Positions 8,597 through 19,300 of a stretch of 64,000 nt of DNA are shown here, piece after piece. The stretch is from Paraflavitalea sp. CAU 1676 (lineage in GTDB: Bacteria; Bacteroidota; Bacteroidia; Chitinophagales; Chitinophagaceae). Location of the stretch: contig NZ_JARHUJ010000003.1 of NCBI RefSeq assembly GCF_029223285.1, positions 868,001 to 932,000 on the forward strand, in the 5' to 3' direction. Made by a program: the position numbers and the translations under genes. The notes below the pieces were generated by a model, which had not been told where the DNA came from, did no database searches, and worked only from the letters and a program-made list of their open reading frames with translations. Position 1 is the first letter of the stretch, and each line of letters begins with the position of its first letter.

Positions 8597-8881
8597 TTAT
8601 AGAGTTTCGTCGTTTACTAATTCGTATGGGATGGCGATAATGCCCTTCCCAGGTATTCGCATCAACAACACATCGTCTTCGAACTTGTATTTGTCGTCCA
8701 CCTTCACAAAAGCCGAAACGGTCATATTCGGGAACTGAGCAACACGAGCGTCGAACTGTTCAGCGGTGTCCAACTCTGCGGGGATACCAGAAAGCAACAA
8801 AGCGGTAAGCGGCTCCATGATTGGGCCGTAGTTGTTGTAATACTTCTGGAGCTGCTCTAAGTATTCATCGCTGGTTGGCAT
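8597..8881 (-). CDS. Hypothetical tail-region protein
   Basis: 94 residues from the ATG at 8881 (MPTSDEYLEQ); the two codons upstream only extend to a TTG. It is acidic, with no recognised domain. Packed between two tail fibre/enzyme genes, it may be a tail fibre chaperone or a small virion component. Confidence 0.6.
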   Translation of the reverse strand: MPTSDEYLEQLQKYYNNYGPIMEPLTALLLSGIPAELDTAEQFDARVAQFPNMTVSAFVKVDDKYKFEDDVLLMRIPGKGIIAIPYELVNDETL

Positions 8882-8892
8882 TCTCAAATAGT

Positions 8893-11730
8893 TTAAGGTT
8901 GATCAATCAGTTTGGCCCACAGCTTAACCCTCGCACCACTGGAAAAAGCAGTGCAGGTAATCTCCCAGGTGTACCCTGCTGAGGAAAGAGTAAAGAGGAC
9001 TTTGTCTATGGTGCTGCCTTTAATTGTAGTGGCCCATTCATCCGGAGAGGTACCGAGAGTATATCCGTTAAATGCCGCATTTGTGACGGATGTAGCAGAC
9101 ATTAAAAAGGCTGAGGCATCGATGGATTGTGTACCTGTTATTGTACGCAGGTGCCCCCGCAAGTCAGTGCCATCCTTATAGGCCACACTCACCCGAATAT
9201 TCTGGAGATCGATGCTTACGGAGTCGCCTGGGCTGGAAACTGCCCCTTCAGCGTAGGTGATGCCAAGGGTAGGTGACGGGCTGCCGCCTGCATTTGCTCT
9301 GACCCAATCACGGGAAGCCATAGCCTTCCATGCTGAGCCATCGTAGTATTCGAAGGCCGTGCTGTCAGTATTCCAACGCAGATATCCTGCAGCACCGGTC
9401 GGACGTTGTGCAGTCGTTCCCCCGTTGATTCGAACAGCATCGGTACCACCTATATCTAGGGTCACAAGTGGATTGTTGTTTACGATGCCGATTAAGCCCG
9501 CTGCAGTCGAACCTTGCCCGCTGGTATTTCGACCCCAGATTGCGTTGTTGACGTTCATGAAGTTGCTGACTGTGGGGTCAGGCATACCGGCATTGTAACC
9601 TGCAAGAAAATTCTTGCCGCCTGAGATATTTTGGCCAAATCCAGAGCCAGCTCCGAAAAAGGTATTGTTATCGGCCCTATTACCCTGGCCTGCTGCGTAA
9701 CCAAACGCCGTGGAGCTGTTAAACGGGTAGCTAACGTTGCCATTAAGGGCTGATAAGCCAACGGCAGTATTCCCAGTTCCCGCGCCAAACTGATTGGCAC
9801 CAGAACCGATTGCAATGTTTAGTCCGGTGGTAGTATAAGCGTTTGTGAAAGAACCTATACTTATGTTACTTCCTGTTGTGCAATTAAGGCAAGCAGATGG
9901 TCCAATTGCGATATTGTTGTTGGCAGAGGTGAGGTTAAGGCCGGCGCCCTCCATTGCAAGGTAATTCCCCCCACCCGTGAGCGTTGGGTTTCCCCCTCCT
10001 GCAAGACGAAAGTTCTGCAAAACAGCATCATAGTTAGTTAGCAGGATGCTTCCCTGATACAATCCATAAGCTTTGGAACTGGGGATTGTTATTTTCCCTG
10101 CAAAAAGAATGTTGTCATTGCTTTTCAAATGGACATCTTCCGCGTAAGGTACCTGCTTGCTAATACCATTCGATGTCGCGTACAACCATTGATCCCAGGT
10201 CAGTACCCCGTCCGGCAGATTGGCCAAGATTGGGTCGAATTGATCCCGCATCTCATAGAAGTAATGCAGGTGGCCGAGGTTGTTTGGGTGCACTCCATCA
10301 ATGTCCATGTCTGTCGCCTCGACAAAGTAGTTGTTGATCTTGAATACTGCGAACGGGTAACCCGCCGGCAAGGTTGCAACCATGCTATCTACCTTCGAGT
10401 TGCTGGCGATGTAATACGACTGTATCGCGATGAGGTGGAAAACACCGAGAGGCGGTTTAGTAGACGCTGGCGCGAGCGTAGTGAAGTAATCTGCAAACAT
10501 CCGCTGGCCAGTGTTCGACTTATTGACTAGCTTTAGTTTATGTGATCCATTCGATAACCCATGAATCAAAACAGGGTAACAAAAAACTGAGTCTGTGTGA
10601 TTCGGATTTGCGAAGACGACAGCCCCGTCGGTCTGGTTGTTCGCGTTGTAGGTTGCGTGTAGAACGCCATCGATGTATGCATCAAAGGACGCATAATTTG
10701 AAACGATCCCATCACTGCCCATCATACCAACCCCAACAGATGTACCTGTAAAGGAATATACAATCGAATCGTTTAACGTGCTGGTGTAAGCAGCGTTTGC
10801 CGATTTGCCTGCATGGTTTGTAGCATTAACCCCCGTTGTCCAGGTGCCGTACCTCGTAACTCCTGTGCCGCCGGCATCAACATATACAGAGGCAAAGTGA
10901 TTAAGAAACGCCGCCTTGTAAGCGTTGACGTTTTTTGCATACGTCTTAACATTTGTTCCAGTAGCCCGCAAGTCATTGTACCCGACATTGATAATCTGGA
11001 ACTTATCGTTTGAAAGCCCAACGGTTGCATGGAAGTTTTTGATATTGTAAAAGCAACCAGTTCCACTTAGCGCCTGCTGGTCTATAGGCAACCCCATATA
11101 GTTCGCGAACAGGTAAGCAAAGCCGGAATCGGTTCTTGGCGTTGCATAGCTGCCGAATGTGAACGAATCCCCACGAACCCCCAGGCCTGTAGGAAGGTAA
11201 GTGAAGAATTGCCGTGCCAGCTTAATAGAGTCTCCTCGCCAAAGCTTTGAAAAAAGGGAGTCCGAAGCGATTCGACCCGATGAGGGATTGATAACGACCT
11301 TGTTTGTTCCTCCAAACGTGCCACCAGGTACTTTGTATTGAAGACTGAAATCCGTCCCGCCAGGGGCAGCTCCCCCACCAGTACCGCCGACGATCGTAAA
11401 GGTATCCTTTCCGAAAGTGTAGGTCGAATCGTTGAGCTTGTTTAGGCCCCAGTCCACCCATTTGGTGGATAGCTTAAGATAAAACCTGCCATTCTTATAT
11501 GCAACGTCGCCGCTGTCGACGGTAGAGAAAGTATCCAGCGGAATATAAAGATGTTGACGGAAGGCTCCGGCCTTATAGTTGTAGTAAGTGTCGTTTCTAA
11601 TCAACTCAACTCGTGTCTGCGAGGAGGCAGATAAACTGAAGATAAGGGCCGCCACAGTGAGTAGTAGGTGGAAGGACTTACCCTTCAAACCTTTCGACTG
11701 TTTTGGCCCTTCCTGCAAGGGCTTATTCAT
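8893..11730 (-). CDS. Large tail fibre with SGNH hydrolase domain and YadA-like head repeats
   Basis: 945 residues. A basic N-terminus and hydrophobic segment (20-38) resemble a Sec signal peptide, which is odd for a tail protein. An SGNH hydrolase domain follows: block I GDSFTFG with Ser189, block III GYNDL (Asn252) and block V DGVHPN near 490. A beta-rich, probably carbohydrate-binding insert sits between blocks III and V (about 285-410). At about 590-730 there are short repeats of the type NIAIG / NTAVGLSA / NTFFGAGS, like the left-handed beta-roll of YadA-type trimeric adhesin heads. A beta-rich C-terminus ends the protein. It is probably the receptor-binding fibre with built-in deacetylase activity. 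Confidence 0.8.
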   Translation of the reverse strand: MNKPLQEGPKQSKGLKGKSFHLLLTVAALIFSLSASSQTRVELIRNDTYYNYKAGAFRQHLYIPLDTFSTVDSGDVAYKNGRFYLKLSTKWVDWGLNKLNDSTYTFGKDTFTIVGGTGGGAAPGGTDFSLQYKVPGGTFGGTNKVVINPSSGRIASDSLFSKLWRGDSIKLARQFFTYLPTGLGVRGDSFTFGSYATPRTDSGFAYLFANYMGLPIDQQALSGTGCFYNIKNFHATVGLSNDKFQIINVGYNDLRATGTNVKTYAKNVNAYKAAFLNHFASVYVDAGGTGVTRYGTWTTGVNATNHAGKSANAAYTSTLNDSIVYSFTGTSVGVGMMGSDGIVSNYASFDAYIDGVLHATYNANNQTDGAVVFANPNHTDSVFCYPVLIHGLSNGSHKLKLVNKSNTGQRMFADYFTTLAPASTKPPLGVFHLIAIQSYYIASNSKVDSMVATLPAGYPFAVFKINNYFVEATDMDIDGVHPNNLGHLHYFYEMRDQFDPILANLPDGVLTWDQWLYATSNGISKQVPYAEDVHLKSNDNILFAGKITIPSSKAYGLYQGSILLTNYDAVLQNFRLAGGGNPTLTGGGNYLAMEGAGLNLTSANNNIAIGPSACLNCTTGSNISIGSFTNAYTTTGLNIAIGSGANQFGAGTGNTAVGLSALNGNVSYPFNSSTAFGYAAGQGNRADNNTFFGAGSGFGQNISGGKNFLAGYNAGMPDPTVSNFMNVNNAIWGRNTSGQGSTAAGLIGIVNNNPLVTLDIGGTDAVRINGGTTAQRPTGAAGYLRWNTDSTAFEYYDGSAWKAMASRDWVRANAGGSPSPTLGITYAEGAVSSPGDSVSIDLQNIRVSVAYKDGTDLRGHLRTITGTQSIDASAFLMSATSVTNAAFNGYTLGTSPDEWATTIKGSTIDKVLFTLSSAGYTWEITCTAFSSGARVKLWAKLIDQP

Positions 11731-11779
11731 AAATCAAATGTCGTTTTAATTTTCAATTCTTTCAAAATATTTCGAAACA

Positions 11780-13177
11780 TCATATTAGCATCAACGGTAT
11801 TAACCCAGTGTTGCGCATAACTGTTTCACCTGTAGGATTGTGGAAGCCGGTTTGACTTAGGCTACTTATCCCTTCGTCGGAATTTGATGTTGGCACCAAG
11901 CTCTGAATATCGAGCACTCCGCCTCCATCTCGTGGTAAGCTGTGGCTGTGACGGCCTACATAGTGATGCTGATAGCCTCCTGGCGTTTGATTAACACGAG
12001 AACTATCAGAGCCCGACTTCAAGAAGCGCACGCCTTGATTGTTCAAGTCTGGCACTTTCACCATGTTGTTCACCAGATCCCGCGCAAAAAACCCATGATT
12101 CACATACACGGCTTCATCATTGATGGTCGCGAGGTAGTCAAATTGCCCTTCCAGATTTCCGTATGGGACGATCTGGTCGCCAGGCAGGTCGTTGACTATG
12201 TCTGCCAGCCTTAATTGAACACTAAGATCATACTCGGTACCATCAAGGCGAATGGAGTTCGGCAGTACTTTCCGCGCCATAACTATCAAACCCAACTGAT
12301 CCCAATGCCCTTTACCTGGCTCAACAAATAGGTAAGCTGTGCCGCTGATCGTCTTTTTTGTGCAGCGGATCCAGTCGCCAATGCCGAGCTTGATATTGTT
12401 GTAGTTGCCACCAAGGAAGCGAGCTGTTTCGCCTGCCTGTAACTGCAGGACTACATTTATCGAATTGCCCCCGTCGTGCACAAGGGTAAACCCTTTATTC
12501 TCAGGAATGCTCGCCAAGGCTGGCGCGGTAAGGATCAGTTTATTTGATGCTCCACGGCCATAAATATTCATGTTCCAGTGCGCCGCGCTCAGGGTGGTAT
12601 CGGCCGTTACGATCACTACATCCCCGTATTTTTGAGAGCCGCCACCTGTGTCCGATTGTATATACGAGATCTCAACTGCCCAAACAGTATCAGCCCAGTT
12701 CTTGATCTGAACCCCTCCGATTGAGTCAACGCCGAACTCGATTTCACCATCCACATTGATTGACCACTCGCTTTTATCCTGGCGCAGGTAGCGATTACCC
12801 TGTTGGAAGATGCCTGTAATGTTCTTACCCTGAAAATATGGGTCGCTAATCTTTATAGTGTCGGCAGCTGGATCATAAGTATCTGAACCACCTACGCGAT
12901 AGAACCTGCGTTCCAGGAGAATTTGATTGGTCACCGCATCAACCCAGAAATCGTGACGCAGGTTTCCAAGGGTAGTTCCGTCGGCGCTCTCATGGATCTT
13001 GGTTATATAGACCCCTGGTTCCAGGTCGCTGAACTGGAAGTTTCGGGGCGCAGTGTGATCGGTGCTGTCCAGTATCCGGTCAACTTCAGCTCCCGGCGCC
13101 GTTGTCTTGTAGATCACGGCTATTAACTTGTTTAAGATGGACGGAGCCGGAGATATTTGAAATGAAACCTTTCCCAT
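11780..13177 (-). CDS. Tail fibre/collar protein
   Basis: 465 residues. The N-terminal 100 residues look like a fibronectin-type or baseplate-binding domain. The C-terminus resembles phage tail-collar fibre tips: a His-rich segment (GGYQHHYVGRHSHSLP), a Gly/Ser region, and an end (NTGLIPLML) like the common N-x-x-hydrophobic ending of such fibres. It is likely a side fibre or receptor-binding component. It lies between the unknown tail gene and the SGNH fibre. Confidence 0.7.
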   Translation of the reverse strand: MGKVSFQISPAPSILNKLIAVIYKTTAPGAEVDRILDSTDHTAPRNFQFSDLEPGVYITKIHESADGTTLGNLRHDFWVDAVTNQILLERRFYRVGGSDTYDPAADTIKISDPYFQGKNITGIFQQGNRYLRQDKSEWSINVDGEIEFGVDSIGGVQIKNWADTVWAVEISYIQSDTGGGSQKYGDVVIVTADTTLSAAHWNMNIYGRGASNKLILTAPALASIPENKGFTLVHDGGNSINVVLQLQAGETARFLGGNYNNIKLGIGDWIRCTKKTISGTAYLFVEPGKGHWDQLGLIVMARKVLPNSIRLDGTEYDLSVQLRLADIVNDLPGDQIVPYGNLEGQFDYLATINDEAVYVNHGFFARDLVNNMVKVPDLNNQGVRFLKSGSDSSRVNQTPGGYQHHYVGRHSHSLPRDGGGVLDIQSLVPTSNSDEGISSLSQTGFHNPTGETVMRNTGLIPLMLI

Positions 13178-13179
13178 TA

Positions 13180-14133
13180 TTAGAGACTTTGAATTTGAAT
13201 GATGTTAGTGCTTGCGCTGCCCGTCATTGTGCCGAAGCCCTTGCCCTCGATGTTGTAAACCACGGTTAGAGCGCCATCTATGTTTCCGTCGACTTCAAAT
13301 CGCTTTTTTGCGCTGGCCTTCGCCGGCCGAACATCGAGAGACCATCCGGCCAGCGGGTACTCCTCCTCAGTGATCGCCTCAAGCTCTGCGCCTTCACTCG
13401 CAACGAACTGTTTGCCGTCAATCAGGACTGTGCTGCAGTTGAATATCTCGTTGATGCGTTCGATCACCCATTGAGGCAAACCGAAGCTATCGCCCAGCAG
13501 GAGCTTCCAGACACTGAAAGAGCGGGCCGATAATTGCGTAATGTTGTTGGGCTGGTCGATGAATACCGTGCGGTTGCTGCCTGGCTTATATTTCTCCGGA
13601 GGAAATCCGCCCTGAACTCTGAAATTCATTTTAATGCCGGTCTCCCAGACCACTTCTAAGTCGTTCTCATCATGCCAGTACTCAAGGAGGATAGATCCTT
13701 CATGCTTCTCCTTCAAGTGGAACCATTCACTCACATAGGTTTTCAGCACCGGATCGCCGGCACGCAACCGGTACCGGAAATACCCCTCCTCGTATGTATT
13801 CAGGCCGAGGTTAACCTGCAGAGCTTTTTGTCCAGTTCCCTCAATAGAGCTGGGGATATGGTTAAAAACAAACGATGCCCCGGATACGGGATCATCATTG
13901 CAGTCGTATAGCTGGAGGTTGTGCGGCGCGTAGTTGGAGAGGATCTGCAGGGGAATATTGTCGTTTTTCTGCCAGATTGCGCGGTAGCACTGCTTCGAGT
14001 AAAAGTCGGGAATGGTGTCTTCATACAAGAAGTCCTCGAAGTACTTGGTATTGTACTTCGCTGGTTGCGTAAGATCCTCCTCTACGAACTTTAGAGGGGA
14101 GCAAATTGCGATATCAAGGATGTTTTGAGCCAC
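13180..14133 (-). CDS. Tail/baseplate protein of unknown function
   Basis: 317 residues, beta-rich, not recognised. The position between the distal tail gene and the fibre gene, two bases from the latter, makes it a baseplate or fibre-adaptor candidate. The start overlaps the preceding small gene by 20 bp. Confidence 0.65.
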   Translation of the reverse strand: MAQNILDIAICSPLKFVEEDLTQPAKYNTKYFEDFLYEDTIPDFYSKQCYRAIWQKNDNIPLQILSNYAPHNLQLYDCNDDPVSGASFVFNHIPSSIEGTGQKALQVNLGLNTYEEGYFRYRLRAGDPVLKTYVSEWFHLKEKHEGSILLEYWHDENDLEVVWETGIKMNFRVQGGFPPEKYKPGSNRTVFIDQPNNITQLSARSFSVWKLLLGDSFGLPQWVIERINEIFNCSTVLIDGKQFVASEGAELEAITEEEYPLAGWSLDVRPAKASAKKRFEVDGNIDGALTVVYNIEGKGFGTMTGSASTNIIQIQSL

Positions 14134-14323
14134 GTTTCAATGCTTTTGTGGCGATCCGAAGGACACGCCAGTGATAGTATTTCATTACAAGCCGGCAAAG
14201 CGGGGGACATCGTTCTACCCAAGTCCCATTTATCAATTCAAGTTGACGGCGGATCTGCTTAAATTGGCAATCGAGATATTCCCGATCGAGGAACCCTTTC
14301 ATTTCTTCAATTTTACCTGCCAT
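14114..14323 (-). CDS. Small basic tail-region protein
   Basis: 69 residues, Cys-containing and strongly basic at the C-terminus. It overlaps both neighbours (20 bp downstream, 11 bp upstream), which supports translation as part of the operon. Function not recognised. Confidence 0.55.
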   Translation of the reverse strand: MAGKIEEMKGFLDREYLDCQFKQIRRQLELINGTWVERCPPLCRLVMKYYHWRVLRIATKALKRGSKHP

Positions 14324-16385
14324 AGGTTATAAGCTTTGTAAGGTCAGTCTGCGGCGAGCAGAGTAATGTTGTTTCCTGGGCTGGGCGGTTAGCCGGCTGA
14401 ATGCCTACTTCCATAGGAAAGCCGTAAAACGTCGCCCCGTCATAGTCGAGCGATATCGTTCCATCCGGGCCTTCATCCATCACTTTCGTGGTATTATTAG
14501 GCATTGGTCCTTCCGCTCGAATATCCAACGGGATGAAGAGCGGCGGCGCCAAGCTACCTATGACGACATTGGCCTTCTCGCTAATCGTAACTCCTCCCTT
14601 TACCGTAACTACATCCGCGTTCTTGTCGTTGGTTTGGAATACAAGCTGCCCACCTTCCAACCAATAGAAATATCCGCGGAGTTCATTGCCATGGTTGTAC
14701 AGGCAGCGTTTGGGGGAAATCGGTAAATTGAAAGCCGTATCCCCACTGATCAAGCCGTTAAGACTGTCGTACGTCTCCCGGTAAAGTTTATGATAGGTCG
14801 CCGGCTCACCGTCGGCGCCTGTCGTGGCATCCTTTTCCACGTATAGAAAAAAACTCCGCTTGTCGCTCGCATCGTCGGTCGTATCCTGGCCATCCAGCCG
14901 GATCCGCAGCTTTTCAATTTCATACATCGATGCGATAACCTTGGAGACCAGCGTGAGCTCCTTTTTAACTCGAGTAACTGGAGAGGTGTAGACCTGCGTT
15001 ACATTAAACTCGTCCCGGCCATTCACTTCCTTGGTGTCAACATCCGGATATCCAATCTTCAAAACATTGTATTGGTAGTCTTTCGAAGGCTTGACCTTCA
15101 TCTTTCGGACGGTTCCTAAATGCAGCAGGATGTTCGACTGATAAGCCGCTTCCTTCTTTTCCACCCAAAGCTTTTGATCGCGAATACCGGATGAAAGATT
15201 GCACGGTACGTTGTAGGAATCGAAGAAGTCGGCCCATGATATTCTTAGTTTAGGGGAATCGATGCCTCGGATACCATCGCCTGATGTGAGGAGTAAATTG
15301 TTCCAGTCATTGGAGAGGTAATTGCTTTCAAAAGTGTATCCTCCACCAGTCAGCTTATCCAGCAGCTTTTGACCTACATAGGCCGGCCGAAGCCCTTTGA
15401 TAAAGGTCGTTGTGTATCGATAATTGAAGTTTGCAGTAAAAATTGTCTCAACGTATTCCACTTCTCGTTGATTAACCGTCCCGGGGTTTCCTCCACAGGT
15501 CACACTTATGATCAGTTCCTCATCCTCGTTCAATGGGTAGTCGGCATAATTGAAGTTGAAAGAATAAACCACTCCGGGGGTTGGAGGGTTAACTGTGTCG
15601 GTAGTAAGGGTAACCAAAGAATTATCCTGCAGCCTTTTGATCAACCGGACCTGCAGCAGCAAAACAAATGAATTCACCTTCAACTTTAATGGGCCCGACC
15701 AATTGAACTGCTGACCATTGGTATCTGATCGGACAAAGTAGCTGTTGGTATCTCCAGGTGATTGGGAGCTCCCGATTATGCCCACGTCCGTAAGTTCACC
15801 ATTCACATACCGTATAGGTGCAAAGTGGCCAGCTGCGGCAGTGCCTTGAAGTTTGACGTCGGTAACAATCCACTTACGTGATCCTTTCAGTCTCAGACCG
15901 TCCATTTTCACGGTGACCGCCTCCGGAACATTCAGATCGAGCTCGTATTCGGTATTCTCGTTCGCATTAACCAGCTTGCTCAGATCACCCTCCATGATGT
16001 TCGTCTCGACATAGTTGTCCTCGTCCTCAGTCTGGGTAAGATCCAGCTCGCCCCGGTAGAAGAATCGATGAACCCAACCACCGTTAAAGGATTTGTCGAG
16101 CCAATGAGAGACGTAATAGAGCTTTGTTTCTGTGCCCTTCCTGTATAACTGGTCACGGATGATCAAAGCCGCGTCCTTCACCCATTTGAGGGGATTGGTG
16201 TAAGTTCGAAACAACCCGCTGTAGCGAATATTCCTTTTGTATTTTATAGACTTTTCCTGCCAGCCATCGGGGCCTACTGGTATCGGTGTGGGTGTGCTCA
16301 CAGCCTCGACCATTCCGTTATTGACCCGGAATGATTTGCCCGTCTCGTCGGTGATGAAATCCAAAAAGTCCTTCGGCTGTGCCAT
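14313..16385 (-). CDS. Distal tail / baseplate structural protein
   Basis: 690 residues, directly after the tape measure and sharing the base at 16385 with its stop. That position is where distal tail and tail-associated lysin-type proteins are encoded in siphoviruses. The sequence is beta-rich, with a C-terminal half resembling late-control/hub-like folds in spacing but without a diagnostic motif. The name is from position. Confidence 0.65.
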   Translation of the reverse strand: MAQPKDFLDFITDETGKSFRVNNGMVEAVSTPTPIPVGPDGWQEKSIKYKRNIRYSGLFRTYTNPLKWVKDAALIIRDQLYRKGTETKLYYVSHWLDKSFNGGWVHRFFYRGELDLTQTEDEDNYVETNIMEGDLSKLVNANENTEYELDLNVPEAVTVKMDGLRLKGSRKWIVTDVKLQGTAAAGHFAPIRYVNGELTDVGIIGSSQSPGDTNSYFVRSDTNGQQFNWSGPLKLKVNSFVLLLQVRLIKRLQDNSLVTLTTDTVNPPTPGVVYSFNFNYADYPLNEDEELIISVTCGGNPGTVNQREVEYVETIFTANFNYRYTTTFIKGLRPAYVGQKLLDKLTGGGYTFESNYLSNDWNNLLLTSGDGIRGIDSPKLRISWADFFDSYNVPCNLSSGIRDQKLWVEKKEAAYQSNILLHLGTVRKMKVKPSKDYQYNVLKIGYPDVDTKEVNGRDEFNVTQVYTSPVTRVKKELTLVSKVIASMYEIEKLRIRLDGQDTTDDASDKRSFFLYVEKDATTGADGEPATYHKLYRETYDSLNGLISGDTAFNLPISPKRCLYNHGNELRGYFYWLEGGQLVFQTNDKNADVVTVKGGVTISEKANVVIGSLAPPLFIPLDIRAEGPMPNNTTKVMDEGPDGTISLDYDGATFYGFPMEVGIQPANRPAQETTLLCSPQTDLTKLITYGR

Positions 16386-19300
16386 TAGAAATTGTTATTT
16401 ATATAGTCCGCGGTATTGAACCCTTTCGTAACCTGGTGCTTAAATCCCTCCTCTGTAACAATGGTCTTATGCTCCGGTCTGCTGAGGTACGCAGCCTTTA
16501 GGCCCTGTATCTGCCTGGCCATCGATTTGATCAGCGCACTGTTGTCATTATGGACCGGGAGAGGTTGAAGGATAGGAACATCCTTTGGCGCCTTTGCAGC
16601 AATCATTTTATTGAAGTCCTCGATGCTGGGAGCGATCCCATACCCTTTCGGAATAAAAGTCAGTGTATCGGTCGCAGGGGTCACGAGCGCTTTAGTTAAG
16701 TCCTGGGAATACATAACCTCACGCCGACCGCCGTCACCTACAATACCCCAGGTGGCCTCTCCCCCATCGCGGCCAGTCCTGAACTTTGGAACAGGTGTAG
16801 CGATCGCTGCAGCCAGTTGGGTGGCGCCGATGGCACCAATAAGCGAAGCCGAGGCAATATTGGCTGGTGTCCATGGCTTTGCCCCGAGTGCCGCTATCAC
16901 AGCAGCAGCTGTATCAGCTACAATCCGCGCAATAGTTGCAGCTTTCTCGAATCGAGCGCGCTCTATATCAAGCTCTCGTTGGCGGCGCTCCAGTGCTTCA
17001 CGTTGTACCTGCGCGCGGATATTTATGGATTCGATAGCAGCAGCCTTCTCTTCCTCGTTAGTAATCGTTTGATCGACCAGCTCGATGTCCTTTTCCTTCT
17101 TTTTATCGAGGGCATCAATCTCGACCTGGATATCGTTTTTCCGCTTGGTAACACTGGCATCGAGAATAGCGCCAATGGCTGAAAATATCTGTTGCGACGC
17201 CTCCCCTGCCTTATTAATCTTCGCGATCAGTTCATCAAGTTCTTTTTGGGCGTCCTTGGTGCTGAGTTTTATCTCAGGAATTTTCGTGATTTTGTCCAAG
17301 GCCTGCGCCATCTTGGAAAGCTCCGGCGCGACAACATCAACGATCCCTTCCACGGTCGAGGCTACAATCTTTCTTCTGCGCTTTTCCGCCTCTGCAGTCA
17401 GTTCAGTAAGTTTATCCTGAAAGTCCCGATCTGCGAGGATTCGATCTTTATTTGCATCGTCTTCAGCCTGCTTTCTTTTCTCACGGTTGTCGGCTGCTGC
17501 GGCCAGCTGCAGGTCGAGGTTCGCTTGAATTGATTTGAGTTGCGCAGCTAAGTCTGCAGAGAGCGCCTTCTTTCCTTCCCGTAAAAACTCGCCTTCGAAA
17601 ATCTTTCTCTCTTCGAATGACTTTTTAATCTGATCGAGCCGGCGTTGGGCAGCATCCCTTTCGAGCTCTGACAGGTTCGATATGGCATTTTGGCTGGTCT
17701 CGAACATATCCTGCAGATGCTTCTCGACGTCTTCAAAGCCTTTACCATTCACGTCACCGCCCAGGTTGTTCAGCTGCTTTCTTGTATCCAGGATGAACTT
17801 TGTCACAATGGAACCGGTCTGGCCAGCTTCTTTGTTCAGCTCTTCGATATCCGCTGTCAGCTCTTTTATCACCGGATCCTGCGCTTGCAGGTTTGCAGGC
17901 AGACTCGCCAGCTGCTTTCTACGGGCGGCCAGCTTCTCTTCTTTATCGAGGATATCGAGTAGTCGTTTTTGCTCGTTCTCCTGGAGAATTGCTTCGGCAG
18001 CTTTGACCTTAGCGGAAAGCACCAGGGCCTCGGTATATTTCGCATAGGCAGTCGGCAGCTTTTCAATGAGATCTTTTTCGGTTTTGATCCCGCCGAAGTA
18101 TGTGGGGGAAATCTCGTTCAGCTCCGCGATGATCTCCTTCTTGCGCTCTTTGGAGGTAACTTCGCTATTGACCTCCTCTACCAGCAGGCCAACAGCCACC
18201 TTCTCTTTTACATAACCGTCTACCGCCTGCTTATTGATCTCATTCATCAACTTTTGCTGAGCAGACAATTGACTAAAGAGGTCCTTTAATTTGTTGAAGT
18301 TTGCAACCAAGTAACCGGCAGCGATCACCAGGGCCCCAATACCCAAGGTCGTGAACAATGCTTTGAGGCGGGCCCCAGCTGCAGCGGTGCTATCCATTGC
18401 AATCGCGACTTGACCTTGAACAAAGGCGTAGGCCTTATTTGCGGCAGTTCCTTTGGTAGTAAGCTCGTTGGCTATGCCGCGAACGCCATTGGCGACATTC
18501 TCGATCGCTACGAGGTTCTTTGTGGCTTCGGCCGCGTCTTCCTCACTTGCCCCCATTGCCACAGCAGCACCTGCAGCGGCCTGGAATGTCGAGGCTACAA
18601 ATGATACAGAGGAAGCGAACAGGTCGAATGCTCTGGTATCGCTGGACAATGCCTTTATCTCCGCGCGGGTGTCGCCGATCTGGTCGGTGAGCTCAGCCAG
18701 TCGCTGCTTCAATTCTTTTATGACTTCGGGGCTACCGGTACCGCTGGATTCAAGTTTGATAAGTTCTTTCTGAAAAAAGCGCACTTCCTGAATGGCGTCG
18801 CCCATATTGGCAACCTTTTCGAATCGGGGATTGTCCGTGACCTTTCGAAGATCTTCGAAATCTTTGCGCGCCTGAACGGCCGCTGGATGGCTGGCGCCTA
18901 ACGCCTTGGTCACCTCCTGAGCCTTTACGCGATATTTTTCGAGTGCATCGACAATGATCTTAGCAGAGCCTGCGTAGTTGCCGACGTTTCTCTGGAACCG
19001 CTTGGTGCCGAATTCGAGTTCCTTAACTTGATCGCTAAGGCCATTTACCACGGTCTCCAGCCTTTTCCCCTGGGAAGATTCGCGCTCCTGAGGGGAAAGC
19101 TTATCATAAACGGCGGTAAGCCTGATCAGGGCAGCCCTTCGTTGTTCGAGCGAGCCTTTTACATTGGACTCCTCACGCACCTGGTTCTTTAGCTCCTGGT
19201 TGCGCTTCCGGATCAGTTCGTTGTTTGCAGCTACTTCCTTGGCTTCCTGTGTTTCTAGGTAGAGGAGCTTTTCTTTGGACTTCGCCAGTGCGTCTGTGGC

